This document shows positions 1 through 9,004 of a stretch of DNA of 64,000 nucleotides, piece after piece. The stretch is from Dysgonomonas sp. PF1-14 (GTDB lineage Bacteria > Bacteroidota > Bacteroidia > Bacteroidales > Dysgonomonadaceae): contig NZ_JARXWN010000004.1 of NCBI RefSeq assembly GCF_029892965.1, forward strand, positions 62,001-126,000, given 5' to 3'. A model generated the notes under the pieces. The model had not been told where the DNA came from and did not search any database. It saw only the letters and a program-made list of their open reading frames with translations. Every line of letters starts with the position of its first letter. Position 1 is the first letter of the stretch. A program made the position numbers and the translations under genes.

Positions 1-824
1 TCTTTAAAACAAATATCGTTGTTTATTGTTTTTGCTACCAGTCTGTTGGCTGCTGCTGCGAGCGAATCGGGTACAGGGTCTGTCCACTGTTGCATATAGC
101 TGTCAATATAGCTGGTGAAATAGTTTGTCCTCCAAAAGCGGGGGTCGGTAAGGTTTATATTGTCAAAGTAATGTACTTTCCCGTACTCCTTATTAGCCAA
201 GAACTCTTTGTTGTCTTTCGGCTGAGGATAAGGCAGCGTAATGTACTCCATGCCTTTCAGAAAAATGCCTGCCCATTGTGTCCTGTGCTTTTCGATGAAC
301 GACTGTGTGTGTAATGCTAGCTTATCATCGAAATTATCGAGTTCGTCCTGTAGTTTCGGCTTTTCCTGTTCCGATGCACTGAGGAATCTTCCTTGCAGTA
401 CACTCTTTCTCATGTCTTCTTCTGCTATGTATGCAAGGTGCTGCCACAATAACTTAGTGTCCTCACTGCCCGAAACAGTATTTTTAGATGGATCTTTTTC
501 ATTGATCGACATGCGGATATCATCCTGTGTGTCACCGATCAAAAAATCTATCAGAAAAGATGGTTTTATATGCAGGAAGTATTGTCCCTGATCTATTTTT
601 CGATCGGGGTAAGCAAATATAGCTTTGCTGTCTTCCCCGACTTTCACTGAGTCGATGGCATAAGTTCCTCCCATCCAGTATTGTCCCAGATATAGGGTCT
701 TGTTTGCCTGATTAGGAATAGTCACTTCGAGACGAAACGAACCGTCCTTCTCGCCCATATTATTTTGAGCCTCCACTTTGTTGAAAAAGAGGAGGCTCAG
801 TATGATAAGAATATTATATCGCAT
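1..824 (-). CDS. secreted DUF4369/thioredoxin-like protein, C-terminus off the window
   Basis: An open frame runs on the minus strand from ATG at 824-822 to the window edge, about 274 codons without a stop in the part I translated. Residues 1-20 form a Sec signal peptide with a cleavage-like VEAQ end. The next segment (SFRLEVTIP, LYLGQYW, AIDSVKV) has the beta-strand pattern of DUF4369, the N-terminal domain of Bacteroidetes periplasmic thiol-disulfide oxidoreductases; the following helical part would fit DUF5106. The thioredoxin domain with its CxxC would lie outside the window, so the redox role is inferred. It starts 11 bp inside the end of pepP, so the two are probably co-transcribed. Confidence 0.7.
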   Translation of the reverse strand, partial: MRYNILIILSLLFFNKVEAQNNMGEKDGSFRLEVTIPNQANKTLYLGQYWMGGTYAIDSVKVGEDSKAIFAYPDRKIDQGQYFLHIKPSFLIDFLIGDTQDDIRMSINEKDPSKNTVSGSEDTKLLWQHLAYIAEEDMRKSVLQGRFLSASEQEKPKLQDELDNFDDKLALHTQSFIEKHRTQWAGIFLKGMEYITLPYPQPKDNKEFLANKEYGKVHYFDNINLTDPRFWRTNYFTSYIDSYMQQWTDPVPDSLAAAANRLVAKTINNDICFK

Positions 825-2589
825 TGGTCTTTTCTTTTAACCATTGCTTCTCGTCCTCGTTCAGCAGAGGAGAAAGGCGGTCATATACAAGTTTATGGTA
901 TTCGTTGAACCATTCGATTTCTTTTTCTGTCAATATCTCCTTCACAATAGGTGTAGTGTCTATCGGGCAGAGGGTAAGCGTTTTGAAAGAATAGAAATCG
1001 CCGAACTCGGTAGTTGTCTCATGTTGGGTCAGAATGAGGTTCTCGATACGGATGCCGTATTTGCCGGCTCTGTATATTCCCGGTTCGTTAGAGGTAACCA
1101 TGCCTATCTGCAATGTAGTCGGATTCTCATTCATACGGATATTTTGAGGTCCTTCATGCACATTAAGGAAATGTCCTATTCCATGTCCTGTACCATGCAG
1201 ATAATTCAGCCCGTTATCCCATAGTGCTTTGCGGGCTAGTATGTCGAGCTGGCTGCCTCGTGTCCCCTGTGGATAGATGGATGTAGCCAGATTGATGTGG
1301 CCTTTCAGCACCATTGTATAATCTTTTTTCATCTGTTCGGTCAGCGGGCCAACAGCTACAGTGCGGGTTATATCGGTTGTCCCGTCAAAATACTGAGCTC
1401 CCGAGTCTACAAGCAGGAATCCTTCAGGTTTTACGCTCAGTGAACTTTCGTCTGTAACATGGTAGTGTACAATGGCTCCGTTAGGTCCGTAGCCGGAAAT
1501 AGTATCGAAGCTTTCGCCTACAAAGTTGGTTTGCTGGCTTCTGTATTCTACAAGCTTAGCCGGTATCTGAATTTCTGTAACACTTCCGGTCGGAACGGTT
1601 TTTTCGAGCCACATCAGGAAGCGGACAAGTGCCACTCCGTCTTTTTCCATAGCTGTATTGAAGCCTTGTATCTCGGTTTCGTTCTTGATGCTCTTCATCA
1701 GGTCGGCAGGCGATGGCATATCTACTATACGGCATCCGTTAGGGATCGTATTGTAAAGGCGGAAAGTTACTTTATTACCATCCAGACAAACCGATGATTT
1801 TATCTTTGATACATAATCGAATATCTTTGAGTATTCGGCAATGACAACACCTTCTCCTTTCAGATATGCTGATGTTTCCGGAGTAAGTTTTTTAGGGTCG
1901 ATGAACAATACGGTTTCTTTACGCGATACATAGGCATAACTTACAGCCACCGGATTACATTTAACATCGTTTCCTCTTATATTGAAAATCCATGCGATAG
2001 TATCCAACGATGCTACAAGGAGTGATTCTGCTCCTGCTTTTTCCACATTGTCGCAAATACGGGCTATCTTTTTGTGTGTCGTTTCTCCTGTATATTTTTC
2101 AGGAAGTACGAAAATCGGATTTTGTGGTATTGCCGGCCTGTCGTGCCATATTGTGTCGAAAGGATCGTAATCACTTATTACATGCAGTCCTTTCATATTC
2201 AGTTTGTGGGTAAGGTTGAAAGCGTCTTTTGAGGCATATACACTACTGTCGATACCTACATATTCGCCTTCGCCCAGTTCCGACGTCAGCCACTCTTCCA
2301 TAGTAGGGGTCTGCGGCAGACCATCTTTGAATAACTCGATTTCGGTACCGTTTAATTCGTTTGTTGCTTGCAAAAAGTAACGCGAGTCTGTCCACAATCC
2401 GGCTTTCTGGCGTGTAACAACTACTGTTCCGGCCGATCCGGTAAAGCCGCTTATCCACTCTCTCGAAGCCCAGTGCAATGCAGGGTATTCGCTCAGATGT
2501 GAGTCTGTACTGGGAACGATAAAGGCATGGAGGCCTTTATCTTCCATGAATTGGCGCAGGGCTGTCAGTCTTTTATGTATTACACTCAT
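814..2589 (-). CDS. pepP: Xaa-Pro aminopeptidase (aminopeptidase P, M24B)
   Basis: Cytoplasmic dinuclear-metal peptidase that removes an N-terminal residue preceding proline. The 591 residues match the long, three-domain form: two creatinase-like N-terminal domains (about 1-310), the M24 pita-bread domain (about 310-530) and a short C-terminal domain. All five metal ligands are visible: Asp395 in VDSG, Asp406 in GTTDITRT, His469 in GTGHGIGH, Glu502 in EPGIY and Glu516 in RIENL. The start ATG at 2589 gives a normal N-terminus. The downstream secreted protein overlaps it by 11 bp; the bactofilin gene lies 20 bp upstream on the same strand, suggesting one operon. Confidence 0.95.
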   Translation of the reverse strand: MSVIHKRLTALRQFMEDKGLHAFIVPSTDSHLSEYPALHWASREWISGFTGSAGTVVVTRQKAGLWTDSRYFLQATNELNGTEIELFKDGLPQTPTMEEWLTSELGEGEYVGIDSSVYASKDAFNLTHKLNMKGLHVISDYDPFDTIWHDRPAIPQNPIFVLPEKYTGETTHKKIARICDNVEKAGAESLLVASLDTIAWIFNIRGNDVKCNPVAVSYAYVSRKETVLFIDPKKLTPETSAYLKGEGVVIAEYSKIFDYVSKIKSSVCLDGNKVTFRLYNTIPNGCRIVDMPSPADLMKSIKNETEIQGFNTAMEKDGVALVRFLMWLEKTVPTGSVTEIQIPAKLVEYRSQQTNFVGESFDTISGYGPNGAIVHYHVTDESSLSVKPEGFLLVDSGAQYFDGTTDITRTVAVGPLTEQMKKDYTMVLKGHINLATSIYPQGTRGSQLDILARKALWDNGLNYLHGTGHGIGHFLNVHEGPQNIRMNENPTTLQIGMVTSNEPGIYRAGKYGIRIENLILTQHETTTEFGDFYSFKTLTLCPIDTTPIVKEILTEKEIEWFNEYHKLVYDRLSPLLNEDEKQWLKEKTNAI

Positions 2590-2609
2590 ATTATTTAATA
2601 TTTAATGTA

Positions 2610-2990
2610 TTATATAATGGTTGTCGTATTCATCTCTTGTTTGTAGTGAGAATTAATATCCCCTTTTACAGCAGCGCCTATTTCTATTTCTATGGTTCCG
2701 GTCTTTACATTGCCGGTAACTGTAGATGTGGCGCGCAGGAATACGTTTTCGCTACAGAATATATTTCCGTCCACTTTTCCCAAAACCTCAATATTCGTAC
2801 ATCTGATCTCTCCGGTTATAGTACTGCTCGTTCCTACTATGATCTTTCCTTTACAGTGTATGTTACCATCTATAGAACCATCTATACGGAAATCCTCTTC
2901 GGCATTTATCTCTCCTTTTATATGTGTGCCAGCAGCAAGTATGTTGTGAGTGCTGGCCGACACAGCCATTGATTCTTTGATTTTTGCCAT
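2610..2990 (-). CDS. bactofilin (polymer-forming cytoskeletal protein)
   Basis: A 126-residue bactofilin (DUF583). Residues about 20-115 are a run of short beta-helix rungs rich in G, I, V and T (FRIDGSIDGN, GEIRCTN, GKVDGN, VTGNVKTG), with disordered tails. Bactofilins polymerise without nucleotide into filaments that scaffold envelope or cell-shape enzymes; which of these applies here is unknown. No membrane segment is present. It is the first gene of a leftward group with pepP. A TAAGTTTG box on the minus strand (3032-3039) sits about 45 bp upstream of the ATG. Confidence 0.9.
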   Translation of the reverse strand: MAKIKESMAVSASTHNILAAGTHIKGEINAEEDFRIDGSIDGNIHCKGKIIVGTSSTITGEIRCTNIEVLGKVDGNIFCSENVFLRATSTVTGNVKTGTIEIEIGAAVKGDINSHYKQEMNTTTII

Positions 2991-3157
2991 GTTCTTTTGT
3001 TGTATATTATTTTATATGTGTGTTAAGAAAACAAACTTAGTTAAAAATAAGCGAAACTTTAAATTTATTAATTAAAAATAATTTCACTTTAATAGTTTAT
3101 AACATGTATTGCTGTTTCATCTGTATAAGTGACAAAGAAGATTGTTATCTTTTTGTA

Positions 3158-3165
3158 TATCTTTG
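3158..3165 (+). promoter_or_regulatory. TATCTTTG -7 box ahead of folB
   Basis: TATCTTTG matches the Bacteroidetes TAnnTTTG -7 consensus and lies 23 bp before the folB ATG. I see no clean TTTG -33 element. Confidence 0.5.
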
Positions 3166-3188
3166 TTTCTTTAAATAACAATTAAGCT

Positions 3189-3542
3189 ATGAAGAGCTAT
3201 ATATTATTGGAAAATCTTACTTTTTATGCTAATCATGGTGTTTTTCAGCAGGAAACAATTGTCGGTAACCTTTATACAGTAAACCTGAAGCTGGAGATCG
3301 ATCTGGAAAAGCCGAGCCGGACAGATAATCTGGAAGATACAGTCAGTTATGCGGAAATATACGAACAGGTGAAAAAAGAAATGATGATTCCATCAAAATT
3401 ACTGGAACACGTTGCAGGGAGAATAATACGTAATCTGAAAAGTAATTTTCCGTTAGTGGAAACTGTGGAGATAAAAGTGTCGAAACGTAATCCGCCTATG
3501 GGTGGGCAGCTCGATTGTGCAAGTGTGGTTCTGATAGGCTAA
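3189..3542 (+). CDS. folB: dihydroneopterin aldolase
   Basis: Cytoplasmic folate-pathway enzyme that splits 7,8-dihydroneopterin into 6-hydroxymethyl-dihydropterin and glycolaldehyde. Its 117 residues are the usual size for the tunnelling-fold family. The N-terminal LENLTFYANHGVF segment carries the conserved HGV turn, and the C-terminal KVSKRNPPMGG segment carries the catalytic-lysine loop. It is 7 bp upstream of an RNA methyltransferase gene on the same strand, probably co-transcribed from the TATCTTTG box just upstream. No other folate gene is nearby. Confidence 0.92.
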   Translation: MKSYILLENLTFYANHGVFQQETIVGNLYTVNLKLEIDLEKPSRTDNLEDTVSYAEIYEQVKKEMMIPSKLLEHVAGRIIRNLKSNFPLVETVEIKVSKRNPPMGGQLDCASVVLIG

Positions 3543-3549
3543 ACAGTAT

Positions 3550-4077
3550 ATGAAAGTAAAGAAGATAACAGACCTGAACCGGATTTCGGTAGATGAATTT
3601 AAGGTTGCAGAAAAAACTCCACTTATTGTGATTCTCGATAATGTGCGGAGCCTGAATAATATAGGTTCGGTTTTCAGAACTTCGGATGCCTTTCGGGTCG
3701 AAGCTATATATCTATGTGGTATTACGGCGACACCTCCTGATGCCGAGATACACAAAACGGCATTGGGTGCGGAGGATGCTGTCGCATGGCGATATTTTGA
3801 GCATACAGAGGATGCCGTAAATGTATTGAAAGAAAGGGGGGATATAATATATGCCGTTGAGCAGGCCGAAAAAAGTATTATGTTGAATGAACTGAGGATG
3901 GATAGCACAAAACACCATGCCATAATTCTTGGTAACGAGGTGAAAGGAGTTAGTCAACAGATAGTTGATATGTGCGACTACTGTATTGAAATACCGCAGT
4001 TTGGGACAAAGCATTCTTTGAATGTTTCGGTCGCTACAGGAGTCGTTGTTTGGGAAATTTTTAAACAGTTGGTTTGA
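3550..4077 (+). CDS. TrmH/SpoU-family RNA 2'-O-methyltransferase
   Basis: SPOUT-fold methyltransferase of 175 residues without the extra N-terminal substrate-binding domain found in many relatives. Visible SpoU motifs are the N-terminal LDNVRSLNNIGSVFRT segment (motif 1), ILGNEVKGVS (motif 2, about 125-134) and IPQFGTKHSLNVSVATG (motif 3, about 149-165), which form the trefoil knot that binds S-adenosylmethionine. It would modify a ribose 2'-OH in tRNA or rRNA; the exact target cannot be read from sequence. It follows folB by 7 bp. Confidence 0.88.
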   Translation: MKVKKITDLNRISVDEFKVAEKTPLIVILDNVRSLNNIGSVFRTSDAFRVEAIYLCGITATPPDAEIHKTALGAEDAVAWRYFEHTEDAVNVLKERGDIIYAVEQAEKSIMLNELRMDSTKHHAIILGNEVKGVSQQIVDMCDYCIEIPQFGTKHSLNVSVATGVVVWEIFKQLV

Positions 4078-4094
4078 TATTGCAATATTTTTGT

Positions 4095-4102
4095 TAGTTT
4101 TG
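4095..4102 (+). promoter_or_regulatory. TAGTTTTG -7 box ahead of the DUF4301 gene
   Basis: TAGTTTTG fits TAnnTTTG; a TTGG/TTTG stretch at 4070-4077 gives a plausible -33. It lies 38 bp before the ATG at 4141. Confidence 0.4.
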
Positions 4103-4140
4103 CATGCTGGCTAAGGCACTAATTGTAACAACTCGTAACT

Positions 4141-5658
4141 ATGATAACAGAATCAGATAAACTCTCTTTAGAAGAGAAGGGTATTTCTTCGGATGCCTTT
4201 CAAAAACAGCTGGATAGTTTTAAGACCGGTTTCCCTTTTCTTGGACTGTCTTCGGCAGCATCCGTAGAAAGAGGTATCATGGTGTTGTCACCTGATGATG
4301 AAAGAAAATCTTTGAACAGTTGGGATGCATACAAGGCATCGTCAAAGAAGATTGTAAAATTTGTGCCGGCATCAGGGGCTGCAAGCAGAATGTTTAAAGA
4401 TCTGTTCGAGTTTCTGGATGCCCCTTATAATATACCTACCTCTGCATTTGAGAAGTCTTTTTTTGACGGGCTGTCTAAATTTGCATTTTATGAAGACCTC
4501 GATGCTGCCTGTCTGAAAAATGAAGGTAAAGATATTGCTACACTACTCGCGGGAGCAAATTACAAATCTATTATAAAAAATCTATTAAGTACCGAAGGAT
4601 TGAATTATGGAAGTTTGCCGAAAGGGTTGTTGAAATTTCATAAATACGCGGGCTTTTCACGAACACCTGTAGAAGAACATTTGCAAGAAGGCTTTCTATA
4701 TGCGAAAAATGACAGAGGGGAAGTAAATATTCATTTTACAGTATCTCCGGAACACAAACCTTTGTTTGAGAAACTGATTGATAGTAAGAAGAGTGCAGTT
4801 GAAACAGAATTATCTGTCACATATAATATTGACTACAGCGAACAAAAGCCCAGTACAGATACTATTGCCGCAGATGCCAATAATGAACCGTTCAGGGAAA
4901 ATGGCAAACTCGTTTTTCGTCCCGGAGGTCATGGGGCGTTAATTGAAAACCTGAATGATCTGGATGCCGATATTGTATTTATAAAAAATATAGATAATAC
5001 CGTTCCCGATAAATATAAGGAAATAGAGACCAAATACAAGAAAATACAGGCAGGCGTGCTTGTAGAGATTCAGTCTAAGGTATTTGCATATCTCAAGCTT
5101 ATAGATAGCGGTAAATACACACACGACGAATTGTTAGAGATACTTTATTTTATGCAAAATGTGCTAAATATAAAAAATCCTGACACAAAACTATTGGAGG
5201 ATGCAGAACTGGTGCTGTATCTGAAACGTAAGCTCGATCGCCCGATTCGTGTTTGTGGTATGGTTAAGAATGTTGGAGAACCCGGTGGAGGGCCGTTCCT
5301 TGCAGTTAATTCGGACGGGACGGTATCGCCGCAGATACTGGAGAGTTCTCAGATAGACATGTCTGACCCGGAGAAAAAAGAAATGTTTCAGAAAGGAACA
5401 CATTTCAATCCGGTTGATATTGTCTGTGGTATAAAAGATTACAGAGGCTATCACTTCAATCTGAAAGATTATGTCGATTATAATACCGGCTTTATATCTG
5501 TAAAATCGAAGGGTGGCAGAGAATTGAAAGCATTAGAGCTGCCTGGCTTGTGGAATGGGGCGATGTCGGACTGGAATACAGTTTTTGTAGAAGTGCCTAT
5601 CGAAACGTTCAATCCGGTAAAAACAATCAATGATTTGTTGAGAGGACGTCATTTATAG
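4141..5658 (+). CDS. DUF4301 family protein
   Basis: A 505-residue soluble protein that I recognise as the Bacteroidetes family DUF4301. Typical segments are FVPASGAASRMFKDL (about 78-92), RPGGHGALIENLNDLDADIV (about 260-280) and CGMVKNVGEPGGGPF (about 371-385). The glycine-rich loops and the ENLNDLDAD motif resemble a sugar-nucleotide/nucleotidyltransferase fold, but that is inference and no activity is established to my knowledge. No signal peptide is seen. It stands alone, with its own promoter-like box upstream. Confidence 0.82.
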   Translation: MITESDKLSLEEKGISSDAFQKQLDSFKTGFPFLGLSSAASVERGIMVLSPDDERKSLNSWDAYKASSKKIVKFVPASGAASRMFKDLFEFLDAPYNIPTSAFEKSFFDGLSKFAFYEDLDAACLKNEGKDIATLLAGANYKSIIKNLLSTEGLNYGSLPKGLLKFHKYAGFSRTPVEEHLQEGFLYAKNDRGEVNIHFTVSPEHKPLFEKLIDSKKSAVETELSVTYNIDYSEQKPSTDTIAADANNEPFRENGKLVFRPGGHGALIENLNDLDADIVFIKNIDNTVPDKYKEIETKYKKIQAGVLVEIQSKVFAYLKLIDSGKYTHDELLEILYFMQNVLNIKNPDTKLLEDAELVLYLKRKLDRPIRVCGMVKNVGEPGGGPFLAVNSDGTVSPQILESSQIDMSDPEKKEMFQKGTHFNPVDIVCGIKDYRGYHFNLKDYVDYNTGFISVKSKGGRELKALELPGLWNGAMSDWNTVFVEVPIETFNPVKTINDLLRGRHL

Positions 5659-5730
5659 CAGGTTATTAAAATGGCTCTTTTTATTTCGGTTCTGATAAAA
5701 ATAATCTTTTATTGAAAAAAATATGTTATA

Positions 5731-5763
5731 TTGTTTCTTGTAACAAAAAAAGAATTATCTTTG
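5731..5763 (+). promoter_or_regulatory. promoter TTGT-N21-TATCTTTG
   Basis: TATCTTTG at 5756-5763 with TTGT at 5731-5734, 21 bp spacing, close to the Bacteroidetes TTTG-N19-21-TAnnTTTG pattern. It leaves an untranslated leader of roughly 95 nt before the ATG at 5865. Confidence 0.55.
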
Positions 5764-5864
5764 TATTTGAATTTCGACTATGTGTCGGGATTTAAGAAAC
5801 TTGGATACCTTACTATGTTTTCGATAATTATTTGATGTTGACTGACTTTTATAAAACTACAATA

Positions 5865-8393
5865 ATGAAACTTCGATTATTTTTAGTCGTATTACTACTT
5901 TTGCCTTTATTAGTTAAAGGGCAATCTGATGTGAAATTTTACTCAAAGGGTAAGATGTATGTACAATATAAAGGCACTGAAGCTCAGAAAGGGGCTACAG
6001 AGTCTACTACATTGTATATAGACGGATCAGCAAAGTTTGTAACGGGCGCCTCTATTACCCAGAAAGGGCGTACAGAATTAACGGGTGACTTTGTAAACGG
6101 AAAAGACCCAAGTGTAGATGAGGGAGCGGCTAATCAGCTCTTTATCGGAAAAAGCAACACCGAAAATGACGGTGTAATTGCTTTTATAGGTAAGCCGGTT
6201 GATGGTAAGGCGACGTTGCAGCGAATTTATGGTGATGTTGATGTTGCCGAAGCTACATGGAGCCGAGCGCTGCAAAAGAGTTTTAACTGGATTGACTTTC
6301 CTACTATAAAGGTTGAGAAAGGCTTGCCCGGTGCTGACGATGATTGGCGTAAGGTGGGATTTGTAATGGTGGATTCATCTGCTGCTGTAGCAGTTGATTA
6401 TCTGAATGTGCCGGCTACAGATCGTTTTTCTGTAAAAGCATCTTATGATGTAAATAATGTATATCGCATGAATAGTGGTCATGCCCTGATTAGAGCTCTG
6501 TCTGCTAATACCAGCCAGCCGACATATAGTCAGGTTAACTTTGACTTTTATAAATATGATGATTCAGATCCCGGAAATATAATTGACGATGGCGCATTTG
6601 AGAATGACTATGCGTCAGAATCAGCCAGACCATTGCCTTTGGGTTCTACATTCGGTAAAACGCTTAGACAAACAGATGGTTGGAATAGATTGATGGGATT
6701 CTCACCTCCATTTAAAGAACTGGGAGCAGATTATATGTTCTATCATGTGTTGACAAAACCAAATGGTTCTAGCTTTACTTCGTATGAGGGGCCTATAGTA
6801 GATCCGTTCTTTAAAATGCAGGCTGGACGTGGATATTTCATTACAATGGAATTATCTCATGCCGACCATATGAGCAGTATTGATAAGAGATGGAATTTTG
6901 AAGGTAATAATTCGGGTATTTATCACGAGAGACGTGCCAGAGGAGGATATGTGTTTGGCCGTATGAGTTTTGAAGATTATTCGTCAAAACCAGGAGGTGT
7001 ACAGGCTGATTTCAGAAGATTTACATATGATGATGCTAACGTAAAAGCTGGAACAGACCAGTGGGGTAAGAGAGACAGGGTGGAAGTGTTGAAAACAGAA
7101 AAATTCAACGTGGAGCCTGTACAGGTAGAATTACTTAAAGGGTTGAACTTTGTAGGTAATCCGTTTATGTCTCCGATCAGTCTTAACTGTCTGTTAGGTA
7201 TTGCTTATAATGGTTATGGTGGCGATGTTGAAGGTAGCTATCCTGCGGTTCCTGATTCAGAAGCAGATGTTAAGTATGAAGTAAAACTTTTAGGTGATGG
7301 TATTTATGCCTCTACAACTGATGCCAGCGTTCAGTTGAGACCAAAATATTGGTTGATAAATCAAGCACAGGCTAAATACGATGCAACAAAAAATATATTT
7401 GAATACAGAGCGTCTTATGACTTTATCAGTAGAGATGGTGCATCTGGTGGAAATATAGAGAAATCTTCTAGTATAGTAGATCCAACTAAATATCTGATTG
7501 CTCCTATGCAGATGTTCTGCTTGCAAACAGAACAGCCTAATGGTGTCACGATTACAATGGATCCGAAACTGCGTACATTCGGTCAGACTCGCGCCCCAAA
7601 AAGTGCATCAGCAGAAAGTGCTATTATGCGTGACTGGTTTGTAGTAGAAGCACAGGATAATATAAATAATGTAGCTGACCGTACTACTGTTATATTCAGA
7701 GATGGTGCACTTGCTACATCGAAAGATTCATATGACTCAAGAAAAGGTTTGAATGATGCTTATGAAAGCGACAATCATAAATATACAGATGCAAACGGCT
7801 ATGAGTCTGAAATAAAGAGAGCAGAAGCAAGAGCTATTGTTTATACAAAATCCAGTGATAATATGACAATGTTAGGAAATGCAATTCCTAAGAAGACAAA
7901 AGAATTACCATTATTCTTTAATGCTCCTCAGGAAACACAGGAAATAACATTGAAGTTCTACGGATTGGATAATGTAGAAGCTGTACAGGGTGTGTGGCTA
8001 ATCGACAGATTGCTTGATAACAAAACAATGAAGGTAAGTCAAGGCGATGAGTATTCATTTGTTTCAAACACTACCGATAGTCAGAACTTAGTTGGAGGTA
8101 ATCGATTTATACTTCGTTTCTATCCGGATGATAGTGATGTAATAGGTGATAATGCAGAAGAAATCTCATGCTATTATAATTCATCTACTTTATATATAAA
8201 AGGCTTGAACGAAGATGACATGAACAGTGATGTTACTATTTATGACATGCAAGGTCGCCTGATGGCAAGAACAAAAGTAAATGAGGCTCCTTCTATGAGG
8301 TACTTGAAACCACTGAGTCTTGGTACATATATTCTGAAGATCACAGGTAATAGAAACTATGCAACGAAATTTGTGAATTTGCAGACTAATTAA
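5865..8393 (+). CDS. large secreted protein with T9SS type A C-terminal sorting domain
   Basis: I choose ATG at 5865 (842 aa) because it begins directly with a Sec signal peptide (MKLRLFLVVLLLLPLLVKGQ); an in-frame ATG 33 bp upstream would bury it. The body is beta-rich with no domain I recognise. The last 75 residues or so carry the type IX secretion sorting signature: LYIKGLNEDDM, VTIYDMQGRLM, LSLGTYILKITG and a final ATKFVNLQT. This predicts export through the outer membrane by T9SS and attachment or release at the surface. It is followed by a small membrane protein gene after 32 bp. Confidence 0.85.
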   Translation: MKLRLFLVVLLLLPLLVKGQSDVKFYSKGKMYVQYKGTEAQKGATESTTLYIDGSAKFVTGASITQKGRTELTGDFVNGKDPSVDEGAANQLFIGKSNTENDGVIAFIGKPVDGKATLQRIYGDVDVAEATWSRALQKSFNWIDFPTIKVEKGLPGADDDWRKVGFVMVDSSAAVAVDYLNVPATDRFSVKASYDVNNVYRMNSGHALIRALSANTSQPTYSQVNFDFYKYDDSDPGNIIDDGAFENDYASESARPLPLGSTFGKTLRQTDGWNRLMGFSPPFKELGADYMFYHVLTKPNGSSFTSYEGPIVDPFFKMQAGRGYFITMELSHADHMSSIDKRWNFEGNNSGIYHERRARGGYVFGRMSFEDYSSKPGGVQADFRRFTYDDANVKAGTDQWGKRDRVEVLKTEKFNVEPVQVELLKGLNFVGNPFMSPISLNCLLGIAYNGYGGDVEGSYPAVPDSEADVKYEVKLLGDGIYASTTDASVQLRPKYWLINQAQAKYDATKNIFEYRASYDFISRDGASGGNIEKSSSIVDPTKYLIAPMQMFCLQTEQPNGVTITMDPKLRTFGQTRAPKSASAESAIMRDWFVVEAQDNINNVADRTTVIFRDGALATSKDSYDSRKGLNDAYESDNHKYTDANGYESEIKRAEARAIVYTKSSDNMTMLGNAIPKKTKELPLFFNAPQETQEITLKFYGLDNVEAVQGVWLIDRLLDNKTMKVSQGDEYSFVSNTTDSQNLVGGNRFILRFYPDDSDVIGDNAEEISCYYNSSTLYIKGLNEDDMNSDVTIYDMQGRLMARTKVNEAPSMRYLKPLSLGTYILKITGNRNYATKFVNLQTN

Positions 8394-8425
8394 GATACAC
8401 ACAGACCTAAGTTAAAATAAAATAG

Positions 8426-8797
8426 ATGAAAACGAAACTACAAATATTGCTGTTTTTGATGTTGTCCCTTTGCTTGACTGTTGTTCCGACAGTTGTTAGC
8501 GCGGCAGATAGCGAAAAGCCTGTTACCTTTAAGGCGACAGAGGCTGAGAAATTTATGCAAGAAGAAAAAACTTCTCTTGTATATACCAAAAGTATATCAA
8601 TGATCTCGGAACAAGAAGGATTCCTGTCTGCAAGTGAAGGATGGCAAGACCCGTTCCTTCCCGAAACAGACTGGTCTAATCCCGGTAACGTAGGGGCTCC
8701 TATAGGTGATACTACATTGCCGATCATTTTCTCTATATTTGTTCTTTATCTTATATATAGGGGAGTAACAACATCCAGACGACGCAATAATCTCTAA
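8426..8797 (+). CDS. small exported protein with C-terminal PIGD membrane anchor
   Basis: 123 residues: signal peptide (about 1-26, ending VVSAAD), a polar stretch, a proline/glycine linker, then APIGDTTLP followed by one hydrophobic helix (about 94-112) and a basic tail RRRNN. In Bacteroidetes, small proteins with a P-IGD-helix end are often found just downstream of T9SS cargo genes, as here; I infer a membrane-tethered partner but know of no proven function. It ends 30 bp before the first of two hairpins. Confidence 0.65.
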   Translation: MKTKLQILLFLMLSLCLTVVPTVVSAADSEKPVTFKATEAEKFMQEEKTSLVYTKSISMISEQEGFLSASEGWQDPFLPETDWSNPGNVGAPIGDTTLPIIFSIFVLYLIYRGVTTSRRRNNL

Positions 8798-8826
8798 GAG
8801 ATAATTTTAATAAAACAATATAAAGA

Positions 8827-8859
8827 GGAGATATTTGACTTGGTTCATCAAATATCTCC
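8827..8859 (+). terminator. hairpin after the T9SS-cargo operon
   Basis: Perfect 12-bp stem GGAGATATTTGA/TCAAATATCTCC (8827-8838, 8848-8859) with a 9-nt loop, 30 bp after the stop codon. The T-tract is weak (CTTCTTT). Confidence 0.6.
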
Positions 8860-8869
8860 CTTCTTTGGA

Positions 8870-8916
8870 TCAATAAGAGCGGGTTATTTCATTGAGAAAT
8901 AACCCGCTCTTATTGA
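8870..8916. terminator. bidirectional 21-bp hairpin between convergent genes
   Basis: Perfect 21-bp inverted repeat (arms 8870-8890 and 8896-8916, loop ATTGA) centred on AGCGGGTTATTTC. It lies between the convergent + strand small membrane protein and the - strand peroxidase, so it could stop both. Confidence 0.7.
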
Positions 8917-9004
8917 TGTTTTTCCTGACAACTCTCCGGTTTGAGTTCAAATATTCGATTCTCAGAGAGTTTAGCTTTGTGCTTTTGGGAACCTTACAAG
9001 CTTC

